Shown: in pieces, positions 1-8,745 of the stretch
Position numbering within the stretch: the first letter of the stretch is position 1
Layout of the letters: each line of letters opens with the position of its first letter
Assembly: GCA_000969725.1 (NCBI GenBank)
Contig: JXSR01S017596.1
Direction: 5' to 3' (one strand)
From: Ophiothrix spiculata
Taxonomy: Eukaryota > Echinodermata > Ophiuroidea > Amphilepidida > Ophiotrichidae
DNA: 21,890 nucleotides
Position numbers and translations under genes: made by a program
Notes under the pieces: model-generated
What the model was told of the DNA's origin: nothing
The model's input: the letters and a program-made list of their open reading frames with translations, nothing else
Databases searched by the model: none

Positions 1-1070
1 TGTGTTATATACATTATGCTGTCTCAGCAGATTTTCAGACATGAACTTTTTTTTTAAATTTTGGTTGAACATGCAGATTTCAAAATTATATCGCAAATTC
101 CACAGAATTGCTGCAACACAGAAAATTAAAATCTTTAAAAACATGACTACACCACAAATCTTTTTGAAAACACTGGCTATATTTTCAGGAAATTAAGACT
201 TTGTAAAATCAGAAGAAATATTCATCTTGTTTAGGAAGCAGGGAGATGAAATGCCATTCCATCTCATCTCATACCTTTAATTCAAAATGAAGTACTTAAT
301 TGAGATTTCCTGCAAATCATACTAGTCGATATTAAGTGCTAATAGCCTTAAGTGCTGACATGATGATCACTGGTCAGTCCTAAGTGCCACCTCTAGAAGA
401 AAAGTCTAGTCCCATTAGAGTCTAATATAACATAATAAGAGGACAAACTCTTATTCCTCTTAAGAAGTAATGACCATTTGGTTAATGATAATCAGGTAGA
501 ATTGAGGTTTTTTTGTGTTTCTAAAGTAATATTTAAACATAAATGTTGTTGTGGTATCCTGAATGTATTTTAATTAAATAATTAACATAGAAACTGTTAA
601 TTTGCCATCATCCAGAATGTGTTATAATACCTGGCTCATATCAATTGTTAAGTATGAATATAATAAAGATAATAACAACTAAATATATTAAAAGAAAAAG
701 GAAAAAGTTGTGATAGATATTGTAAATATTAAGAAAGGCCTCTCAAATTATAGTTTATAATACATTCCATATTATTTAAAATATAGATTTATATGTATTT
801 ATATGTATAACATGCAATTAAATGAGCAGATTCTTTCACAAGTTCCAACATATTTAAATTTTGTGGATCTTCTGGGTAAATTAAAAATGCCATTAGAGTA
901 AAACAACTATAAAAACAATGACTTGATAAATGATTCTTCTAAACATAATTAGGGCTTACATAAATAATGTCTGCAATTTCCAATTGCAAGGAAACGGTAT
1001 AAATTTAATCTGTTTACTTCCATGAACTACACTGGCAGGTGTTATATTGTAGCAGATCTACAGAAAATAC
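1..1070. other. AT-rich stretch without a recognisable gene
   Basis: I see no gene, RNA or bounded repeat here. The 64-codon open frame near the left edge is rich in Phe, Lys and Ile, has no motif I recognise, and is what chance gives in AT-rich DNA. There is a small near-repeat of the word TTTATATGTA around 786-810. Nothing else stands out on either strand. Confidence 0.6.
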
Positions 1071-1545
1071 TTCTGTGATTTTTTTACCAAATCAGCATCG
1101 AAAATAACCCATCTCCCTCACCTGTACTACATAATAAAAGAATTGCTATAATTGTTGAAGTTAATTTGTAAACATGTACTCAGAGTCTTGTGCATACAAG
1201 CGAACTAAACAACCTTGAAAATCTACGCTCACCTCAGAGGCCACTGCATATTTGCTATAGACACAAATCAAATTAAATCCTAGAACAATGGATTGTCTTA
1301 AAACACTGCACACCATTTTACCTGAAAAGTTAACAATTCTAAACCGTTTCACCTTATGACAGATGTATAATTTAAAGGTGAATGTGTTAAGCACGTTTCT
1401 GTTATCTAATCAGGACCTATCTGTCATGCCTTCACTACCTGTGGTTGGGAGCTCTTAGCGTCATATTGCATGGGTTATTACTACTATGCCTGATCCAATT
1501 TGATGCATTATGTCAAAGATATTAGGATTATAGCAATTAAAGGTA
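1071..1545 (+). repeat. Copy A of a diverged direct duplication
   Basis: This segment matches 2282-2617 in the same orientation with clear but imperfect similarity. Shared blocks include ACCAAATCAGCAT, CACCTGTACTACAT near 1120-1132 and CTGATCCAATTTG near 1490-1502. Inside the copy a shorter word set recurs at 1071-1130 and again at 1397-1440, of the form TTCTGT, then AATC, then CAC or CACTACCT. The repeat therefore has an internal two-unit structure. No reading frame is kept between the copies. It could be an old tandem duplication, or a dispersed repeat inserted twice. Confidence 0.6.
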
Positions 1546-1607
1546 TGCTTAGAATAATATTATTGGTAAACTTGGAAAGACTTGGGTAAAAACAAGTAAC
1601 ATATTCC

Positions 1608-1661
1608 ATTTCTGAAAACAAAGAGCTGACAGGGCCCTGTCAACTCTTTGTTTTCAGAAAT
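1608..1661. repeat. 54-bp near-perfect palindrome
   Basis: The two 27-base halves are reverse complements except for one symmetric mismatch pair (GAGCTG on the left against CAACTC on the right). The centre lies in GGGCCC between 1634 and 1635, and there is no spacer. The right half is the left end of the fold-back element at 1632-2039. The left half is an inverted extra copy of the same terminal sequence. Such a structure can extrude as a cruciform and is often unstable in cloning or assembly. Confidence 0.9.
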
Positions 1662-2039
1662 AGTTTTTGCACTGGAACTCAGCAACGGATAATTTAATTC
1701 AAATGAAAGTATACATTTGTAGAAGAGGATTTGCATTATGAACATGATGGTCAGGTCATTGTGGGACCAAAATGTGAAATTTTTGGTATAAGATCCCAAA
1801 ATCATGTTTTTGGCCGAACATTTTACGGGAAAGCTAATTAATGTTTGCTTTGGTAAAATTTTTAAATTTTTTTACTTTTTAGAACCTAGAAAGCAATATC
1901 TAGGAACGTATTTTACACATTTTGGTTATGTTCAGTATGCAAATCCGCTTCTAGAAATGTATACCTTTATTTGAATTTAATTATCCGTTGCTGAGTTACA
2001 TAGCAAAAAACATTTCTGTAAAAATGGTTGACAGGGCCC
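1632..2039. mobile_element. Fold-back (long inverted repeat) element
   Basis: The ends are inverted copies that both begin GGGCCCTGTCAA. Similarity runs inward for roughly 125-145 bp: arms about 1632-1778 and 1914-2039, with a loop of about 135 bp. Well-kept blocks in both arms include ACTCAGCAACGGATAATT and GTATACATTT, and GGATTTGCAT lies deeper in. No coding capacity is visible, so it would be non-autonomous. Target duplication is unclear because AGGGCCCT occurs at both edges (1631-1638 and 2033-2040). I cannot assign a superfamily. Confidence 0.75.
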
Positions 2040-2281
2040 TTAATGTAATCTGAACCAAACACTCATTCAGATTTACTCCTTTTCTTTGGGTGTTTATAAT
2101 TGTTTTTACTGTTATAATCCTAAATGTTAAAAATTAAAACAGTTTTATTTAAAAACTTTTAAATATTTGATTTACACATTCATTTGCCAGTTTCAAAATT
2201 AGAAAGTAAAACTTTTGAAAGACTCTTAATAAATGATATTAATCACAGGCGTTATAGCCTGGAAACACATATGCAAATACA

Positions 2282-2617
2282 TTCTGTTACCAAATCAGCA
2301 TTACCAATTACCCATTTCTATCACCTGTACTACATCAAGGAGCTTGTTAGCAACAAATGGTTTAAGAGTCACTATACATCAGTCTACTTAAAAATTCTGA
2401 ACTGATTCACATCAACTCACCACAGGTGTATCAGTAACTCAGGGTGAATACAAGCAACACATTTCTGTTATTCAATCTGCACCTATCTCTCACACCTTTA
2501 CTACCTTTGGAAGCAAGCTTTTAGGATGCATATAATATGGCACGGGCAATTACTAAGATGTCTGATCCAATTTGGTGTGCCATATCTAGAGATATTGGAA
2601 TTCTTGGACTAAAGGCA
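2282..2617 (+). repeat. Copy B of a diverged direct duplication
   Basis: This is the partner of 1071-1545. It has the same order of blocks, from ACCAAATCAGCAT through CACCTGTACTACAT to CTGATCCAATTTG, and ends in ACTAAAGGCAG where copy A has ATTAAAGGTATG. The internal sub-repeat is at 2282-2333 and 2463-2506. Copy B is about 140 bp shorter than copy A, mostly between the two sub-repeats. The 73-codon open frame starting at 2184 runs through the first sub-repeat but is broken in copy A, which argues against a coding role. Confidence 0.6.
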
Positions 2618-2655
2618 GAGATGAAATAAATAAACAAATTGATTGAATTCATGCC

Positions 2656-2677
2656 CATCAGGATATTATACCTGATG
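2656..2677. repeat. Short perfect hairpin
   Basis: CATCAGG and CCTGATG pair perfectly around an 8-base AT loop. It lies in otherwise unremarkable sequence between the duplicated segment and the mariner-type element. It is small enough to be chance. Confidence 0.5.
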
Positions 2678-2853
2678 ACACTTCTTATCCATGTACATCG
2701 CTTAATAAATAAATATGTTTATTGCTTCTTACAAATTCTGTTTTAATTATTTTAAAAACAAAATTTTGACCAAATTATAAATATTTACTTTAAAGGTATT
2801 TGCACATATTTGTCAGAAATGATCTAACAGCAACACAGTGCAGAGCCATTATA

Positions 2854-3932
2854 CAGTGTGTCCCAGAATGAAGTTATCAAGATTTCAATGCCACATAATT
2901 CATAAACTAAAATATCCCAGACACAGAAAGTTGGTGACAATTATGCCTAATGTCTCTACTTGCTTCGGTGTAAAAATAAAGAAAATCTATGCAATAATTA
3001 TCTAGTAGTGAGCGTTTGAAGCTCTAAAGGGCTTTGGACACTTTTCCCAGTTTGGAGAGGTCGTAAAAATCAAGCGGAAATTTGCAGGGGAAGTATGCGA
3101 GCTAGGATATCATCTTTACCAACATTTCTGTTTTGTTTCACATGTTGCTTCTCCTTGATGGTGCCTTGGAGTCTTAATAAAGGTTCAGTAGAATGTAAAT
3201 TCGGCTTCTACCTCGACGTCCACGCGCTACTTTTTGGCAGTTCCTTCTGTCATCCGATACCATCAGCCTTTTATTTTCTGACATTTTAAAGATGGAATAC
3301 CATAATACTTGTGCGATGGGGATATCTGGCTCCTGGAAATGTTAAATAAATCTTTCCATTGTTTCAATGATACCTGCACTTTCCAGGTATTGGTCAATTA
3401 TGCATGATACTCTTTTCTCCATTGACAAGTTATGTTTTCTTTGAATTACCATATAAAACCACTGCTATCAGGGTACCAGCCCTTTAGCGTACTTTCAAAT
3501 TACCCGCTCAATGATTTTCTTAAACGATTACCTATTATAAAATATTCAATGATTTTTACAGATGAAAAGAAACCAGATTTAGGTTAATATAATCTTGAAA
3601 ACAAAGACACATATAATTGGACAAATATTATCATGACCAGTTACTGATCATGACTACTTAGTATGTCTGTTGCATGGTTATTAGCCTAATGGTTATGCTG
3701 CAAATCTCCGTTGAATTTTTACAACTTTACCTAAACTTGGAAAAGTGTCCAAACCCCTCTGGAGCTTCAAATGCTCATTTCTACAAAAGTAATGCATGAA
3801 GTTTCCTTATTTTTGCACCACACAAAGTCAAGACTTAAGGCATGATTGTCACTAAGTTTCATTGTCTGAAACTATTTGGTTTTTGAACTGTGTGGCGTTG
3901 AAGTCTTGATAACGTCATTCTGGGACACACTG
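2854..3932. mobile_element. Tc1/mariner-type transposon with long inverted repeats
   Basis: The outermost 18 bases, CAGTGTGTCCCAGAATGA, are identical and inverted at both ends, and TA lies immediately outside each end (2852-2853 and 3933-3934), as expected for Tc1/mariner insertion. Similarity continues inward for about 210 bp on each side (roughly 2854-3063 and 3723-3932), including the block TTTGGACACTTTTCC. At 1079 bp it is a little shorter than a usual autonomous member. It holds a broken transposase-like segment on the minus strand, so it is probably a dead copy. Confidence 0.85.
3061..3422 (-). pseudogene. Decayed N-terminal part of a mariner-like transposase
   Basis: Read on the minus strand from an ATG at 3422, the frame opens MEKRV, has a stop after 26 codons, continues in frame through PDIPIAQVLWYSIF to an arginine/glycine-rich ARGRRGRSR, and stops again at 3174-3176. 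A shifted frame then gives KAPSRR. A helix-turn-helix, a basic GRPR-like linker and an SPRxSxRR-type start of a second helix-turn-helix are the known order in many Tc1/mariner transposases. That order inside a TA-flanked inverted-repeat element supports the call. No DDE/D catalytic part is visible, and the stops and shifts make it non-functional. The family match is from memory of the domain order, not from a search. Confidence 0.5.
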
Positions 3933-4014
3933 TAGTAGTAAAAGTGTTATAAAGAAATGGAGAAATACACATCGTACACTAGAACATTAATAACAATCAG
4001 ACAAATCACAAACA

Positions 4015-4051
4015 GGCCAGGATTTCATTTTATTAGAAAAAAATCCTGGCC
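4015..4051. repeat. 11-bp hairpin at the 3' side of the tRNA-like sequence
   Basis: GGCCAGGATTT (4015-4025) and AAATCCTGGCC (4041-4051) are perfect inverted copies around a 15-base loop. The inner arm overlaps the last four bases of the tRNA acceptor stem. On the minus strand a run of seven T (4037-4043) begins five bases after the tRNA 3' end, partly within this stem, and would serve as a polymerase III terminator. Confidence 0.7.
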
Positions 4052-4119
4052 GAACAGGGACTCAAACCCGGGACCTCTCGCTTGCAGTGCGAGTGCTCTA
4101 ACCACTGAGCTCTTCGGCC
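4048..4119 (-). tRNA. tRNA-Ala(TGC)-like gene, pseudogene or SINE head
   Basis: The 72-base minus-strand sequence folds as a complete cloverleaf. The acceptor stem has 7 of 7 pairs (GGCCGAA with TTCGGCC), the D stem is GCTC/GAGC with an AGTGGTTA loop, the anticodon stem is CTCGC/GCGAG, the variable loop has 5 bases, and the T stem has one C-T mismatch. The anticodon is TGC (plus positions 4084-4086), which reads alanine codons. A seven-T terminator follows. Three things argue against a working tRNA-Ala: position 33 is C where U is nearly universal, the T loop is TTTGAGT (C56 changed), and the acceptor has C3-G70, not the G3-U70 identity pair of tRNA-Ala. A tRNA-derived repeat or recent pseudogene is likelier. 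Confidence 0.6.
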
Positions 4120-4305
4120 TCTCAGATAAACCGAAAGTTTTAATAACCAAGTAGCGTGGCAGAAGGTTCCGGTACAACACAAACATATAAACAGTATACG
4201 AGACAACCCATTGTTCAGGAGTATTCCTGCTGCGACCATCTATCTAATATACTATATATATCTAAAAGTTGGGAGATAGATGAACTGAACATGGTAGTAA
4301 AAGTG

Positions 4306-4875
4306 ATAAATTACCTCAATCTTTGAGATACCAAATGTCAAGACAGTATTCTGCAAATAATGGACATGATACCATATTAACATTTTCTTAGTAAGTTACT
4401 TTTGAACTGGCTGAAGTCTCTCAAAGAAATGTTGTCAGACTTTAGATCACTTTAATACAAAGCTATCAATCGGGGCCAGCACTTAAATTAAATTCACCCC
4501 GACCAAGATAATGGACAGCATATTCAATCCTTAAATATACCTTGATCAAACTAAATTAATGAGACTGACAGCAAGTCCCTACTGTAACACTTTGTGTCAG
4601 TATCACTTCCAACAATACATCTTAACAAGGAACTAAAGTAGATTCCATGGGAAATCAAGAGCTTAAGGGTACCTTTGCTTCCAAAGAGAACACAGTATGG
4701 ATCATTAAAATTAATCAATAAGAATTTAATCAGAAATAGGTAGACCTGATAGAAATATGTATATTTCAAAACAAATGTCATCCTTGGACCAAATGGTGTT
4801 GCTTAACTATTTCCAAAGTCTGCAATTTTCAAAGCCGATACCTTTTTACCAGATGAGCCAAGACCACTTAGTATA
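4306..4875. other. No feature recognised
   Basis: AT-rich sequence with no supported exon or bounded repeat. The 76-codon minus-strand frame at 4551-4781 is rich in hydrophobic residues and Tyr/Phe, and has no splice context or motif that I can use. Confidence 0.5.
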
Positions 4876-5207
4876 TGTGACGCGCCACATCAAAAGGTTC
4901 TTAAGAGTTGGGTCCAGAAGCCAAAATTGAGTTTTTGGTATCAGTGGAAAGAGTTAAGAAGACACGCTTTACAAATTGTAATCTTTCAAAATATAGAAAA
5001 CAGTTAATTCTATTACCAATTTTGTGTGGTATAAATTGCCAGTATTTATTGCTTAGGTGACTGTCCCACAGGTATTTTTGAGTAAGAAGTCAATATCATA
5101 TGGTCACAGAAATCTTAATCTTTAAATATTTCTAATAATTTTTCAGTTGGCCGTACTTCAAAATCAACTTAGCCACAAAGATGTATCTATGGATGTGTTG
5201 TCTCACA
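4876..5207. mobile_element. MITE, diverged relative of the one at 10163-10608
   Basis: The left end begins TGTGACGCGCCACATC after a TA and then follows the 10163 element block by block. AAAGGT..CTTAAG, an AAAAT-rich stretch, a TTTTTGGT block and a GAAAG block occur in the same order and with similar spacing. The right end, GGATGTGTTGTCTCACA, is a worn inverted copy of the left end. The base pair outside it is TG where TA is expected. It is 332 bp long and has no coding capacity. The left boundary is firm; the right one is less so. Confidence 0.5.
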
Positions 5208-6825
5208 TGTCTAACGTGTATAAAATTAGCAAGCAAGCATTACAAAATGATTTTATATAACAAGTTTTAAACAATTTGTAATTGAAACACTTTCCATTTC
5301 TGTTTTTGTTGTTAGCAATATTTTATTCATATCTCTTTCTGACTTATGTTACTATTGCAGTTTTGTAGTTTGTTGCTTTACTGTTACATTTTTGCCACCA
5401 TTTGTTGCTTCTGGGTATTATAGCAGCAAGCTATATATCACCAATATAATCAATAGCAGCAAAGTAAGAAGCTACAAAACAATTTTAGTTGCTGATTTAA
5501 AGCAGAAATGCAAAAAACCAAACAGAAGAGAGATCTACAAAGCTTCAAAAAGACAAAGCATTACAGGTATGAAAGCATCATTAAACAGTTATAAAATTTT
5601 GAAAAATGATTTAAGTTTGGGTGACTTTTTCCCAATAAATTAAAGATCAGAAACTTTGGGGGAAATAAATCCAAGATGATAAATTGTGGCTCGTCTCTTT
5701 AACAAAGCACTAATGCCAAGAAATAGCTAAAGTAAGCATACAATTCCACTAAGTATCCACTTAGCACTCATAGATCACACCTGCACCAGTCCACGCTAAT
5801 GACATTGTCAGCAAAGCACTCTTTTTACAAAACGTGTGTGTCAGTTTCACTTTAAAAGACTTGTAACACTTTTTCACAAGTGTTCTCTGCAGGACTTATC
5901 CAGGACGGGTTACACAGCAAATGTGTCTACAGCCAGCAAACAGTTCAAATCTTTGTTATCTTATTAAAAGATGCATTATACTCCCAGATCAAACAGCATA
6001 ATAATGAGTGAGTTACTATCAGAAATAATAAAATACAGAAAACTAATAAACTTTAAGAATCAAAAGACTCAACATACTTTAAAATCTCAATATAGTGCCC
6101 CTTTTCCCAGTTGTCATTTTGTGCCATATTTTTCATATGGTTTATAAGATATGAAATTGATTGCCTGTGTCTGAAATATAACGAATGTAACTTTCATTTT
6201 AACATCTGATTAGTGATGTAGACCTGTTGGTATTGTGGTAAGGAACATGTTTATGAGCAAAACATGAGGTGCACTATATCGAGATTTTAAAGTAATCAGA
6301 GCTATAGATTTGTTAAATCCTTCCATCTCATTTTACAGATTCAATATTGTTATGAAACCCCAGATTGCTTGTTTTCAAGAAAACTGATTATTTAATATAT
6401 GTTGGCACTGTATGTAATAACTAATAAATCTATTTTAAAAAGTAAGGAAACAGATTAAGGAAAAGGTACACATGTTTTTTCTTTGCAAATTCAAGAATCA
6501 ATGAAGGCTTAAAAATATTAACAATAAACTATACATGGTTTTCAATGAACTATGGCTGATTATCAATTTGACTGACTTATGCTTGAACCAATTAATAGAT
6601 CAAGCACTGATATGATCAAGCAATACTTCTGCAATATGGGCAAAAAATGTAAATTTCAATTTTGTGTTCTTTACATATTTAAAATATTCCAAGCTAACAA
6701 ATAATATTTTATACATAATGTTTTTGTTCGTTTTGCCTTGTTGAAAAAAATCAACGACAGTTCAACAAAAATGGTTCAAATTTGATATTGAAGTAGCAAG
6801 GTTATAATAATCACAAGAGCAAAAG
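5208..6825. other. Long AT-rich stretch, no supported gene
   Basis: The only frame of note is 5392-5643 (+), 83 codons, Lys/Ser/Ile-rich, opening MPPFVASGYYSSK. It has no domain I recognise and no clear splice signals, so I treat it as chance. A small inverted repeat AACACTT/AAGTGTT sits around 5866-5885. Otherwise there is no tRNA-like fold, inverted-repeat element or array. Confidence 0.5.
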
Positions 6826-7276
6826 ATGATATATTATAAAAACACATCTACATTTCACAGAAGTACTAGCTGTCCAAACTTACTTGATGACTACAGAATT
6901 TTATTGTTGGCCTTTTGTAGCGCAAGCGGCAGCGCTGGTTTAAATCGATGCTCTAACAGCTTAGCTAATGATACCCGTTGTTTTATCAAATTTATGACCA
7001 TTGTCTGTATTTTCCCATGTAGCACAAATTTAAATTTGTCAACTTTACAGCTCTGTCATGGTACACAGTCACATGTTGACATGCGAGTGCAAGAAAGTTG
7101 CTTCTGCAATGGCTGCCGTATCTTGTATCAATTTACAAACTTGTCACTGCAAAAAATGCCTCAAAATTTCTCTGCCATATATCAGTGGCTTTTGAATGGT
7201 TCTTCAAGTGACAGTCTGAAGAACCAATTCCTTTTTTCAGGTGACACCATCACCTGAAGAACTATTTCAAGAGTAA
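6826..7276. other. Region with unusually open frames on both strands; unassigned
   Basis: The plus strand holds the longest frame of the window, 143 codons (6826-7257), Cys- and Ser-rich, with about 11 Cys and no family I recognise. On the minus strand, 7055 down to 6891 is open for 54 codons and reads as a natural-looking basic helix: MVINLIKQRVSLAK, then LLEHRFKPALPLALQKANN, then a stop. A different minus frame upstream gives KLIQDTAAIAEATFLHSHV before a stop. On the plus strand CTTTTTTCAG at 7231-7240 is a good splice-acceptor string, followed by VTPSPEELFQE and a stop at 7274-7276. These readings cannot all be real. The region could be a decayed coding fragment on the minus strand, a last exon on the plus strand, or chance in a locally GC-richer patch. 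Confidence 0.25.
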
Positions 7277-8479
7277 CTGACCCAAGACTGTACATACTAC
7301 AGCATGCAATTCAAATTTATATAAAAATAGCAACTATTGCAGATACAGTGCTGTATGTGCATTTGGTTTTCTCCAGGCACTCCAGTCTTCATCCTGCACT
7401 TAAAACCCATCAAGATTTGTCAATCATTATCTGCCCTAACCAGGTTATGGGAAGCTGCATCAATCATGAGCAATTTGATCTAAATGAAAAATCACTACAC
7501 AAAAAACCCAGTTCTTATTAGTATTATTCACTAGGCTACTAATCTTTGAATGCATTAATCACAGTTTCAACCTTTCATTCCATGACAACCTTTGCTGAAC
7601 CATCACTTTGTCTTTTGGAAGCAAGCTCAACAAGGTGTCATTTAAAAATCTTTTGACAATTATATGTTTAAAAAAGTAAAAATAACACGGGCCAGATTTA
7701 CAGCTGGTTTGAGTTGAAATCACATATGATTATTTGTTCACAATAATCAAGAACTCTGTAATGCACCCATGCTGTCCTTGCATTTCATTTAATCCATCCA
7801 AATAAATCAAGCAAAATAATGCACAAAAGTCAGTCCAAATATGGAAGCATGAACCTCTTGACATTTCAAGGAAACACAGTTTCAAACAAGTAGAAACATT
7901 TACTATTAAAGAGTCTATGTTTATTTCATCACACAGTGACTATTGAATTAAAATGTAAATTTACCTTTTTACAAAATAATAAAATCCAATCCTTTCAACT
8001 CCACTCAAAATTCTATATTTACCGTCAATTTGTATTCCTCACTCTTAACCATGCGCCATCAATAAACACATGTATGACTTGGCCTATTTTTGTCTGTGTT
8101 GCCTTGCTGGTCTGTAGCCTAGTTTTATTGTGTATTTAAAAAAGAATATGAATGGCATTCTTGTCATTTCATTCTTAACAAAAACATATGGAAACAATTG
8201 GTTAAAAACAATCATAATAATAATTAAAATCTTAATAATTGTAGGAATCACACTGATAAGTAAATCCCCATAAACATTACATACAAAATGGCCTCTGATC
8301 ATTCACCATTTTCTCGGCCAAAACTGAACTGTTCAACTCATGCTTGGTCACAATTGAAAGAAAACTGACAAAAATATACGGTCAAGCTAAAGTTTTTGAG
8401 ATCATGTTTTGCTTTGTGCACGCCCATGCCCAATTTGAAAAAAGCACTACAAGTATTCTCAAACAGCCTTTAAAATTCT
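7277..8479. other. No feature recognised
   Basis: AT-rich sequence. Open frames of 67 to 72 codons near 7936-8302 on both strands overlap each other, are hydrophobic or Ile/Phe-rich, and have no recognisable domain. I see no bounded inverted or direct repeats. Confidence 0.5.
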
Positions 8480-8517
8480 ACTTAATCATAGTAATTAGAC
8501 TTTTACTATGATTAAGT
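8480..8517. repeat. 14-bp perfect hairpin
   Basis: ACTTAATCATAGTA (8480-8493) and TACTATGATTAAGT (8504-8517) are exact inverted copies around the 10-base loop ATTAGACTTT. It stands 39 bp left of the small MITE at 8557 and does not belong to its ends. No flanking duplication is evident. Confidence 0.85.
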
Positions 8518-8556
8518 CATCTCCTGATGATTAACTTCTAAATTTGGTGCCATATA

Positions 8557-8745
8557 CTGCTAGCATTTTAATTTCGCTAATTTCGCTAGTATCACAATTC
8601 GCTAAATTAAAATGCCGCTAAAATGATTGTTAACATAGCATTGAATAGCAAGATGATTCAAATTAGTGAAATTAAAATGCACCCAAAAAGTGAGGGTTTC
8701 CAAATTCGCTAAATTTTAATGCCGTGAAATTAATGTGCTTTACAG
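8557..8745. mobile_element. Small MITE with TTCGCTAA-rich body
   Basis: The left end reads CTGCTAGCATTTTAATTTCG and the inverted right end CTGTAAAGCACATTAATTTC, each with TA just outside (8555-8556 and 8746-8747). The body repeats the words TTCGCTAA and TTAAAATGC in both orientations. From memory, elements with CTGTAAA ends and alternating TTCGC/TTTTAATTTCGC words are common in mollusc and other marine invertebrate genomes. Length 189 bp, non-coding. Confidence 0.6.

Larger units (their letters stand above)
3935..4305 (-). mobile_element. Possible retroposed segment bounded by 12-bp direct repeats
   Basis: GTAGTAAAAGTG occurs at 3935-3946 and again at 4294-4305, bounding 347 bp that contain the tRNA-like sequence at 4048-4119. 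Exact 12-base direct repeats around a polymerase III type unit are the mark of a retroposed SINE. Against a simple SINE, the tRNA-like part lies about 175 bp in from the expected 5' end on the minus strand. The left repeat also starts two bases outside the preceding mariner-type element. The segment may be a composite, or the repeats may be coincidence. Confidence 0.4.

Noticed and set aside
4033..4239. Minus-strand frame through the tRNA-like sequence as a protein
   Set aside because: It reads through the cloverleaf; the tRNA fold and terminator explain the sequence better.
5392..5643. 83-codon plus-strand frame as a gene
   Set aside because: Lys/Ser/Ile-rich, no recognisable domain, no splice support; length is within chance for this composition and window size.
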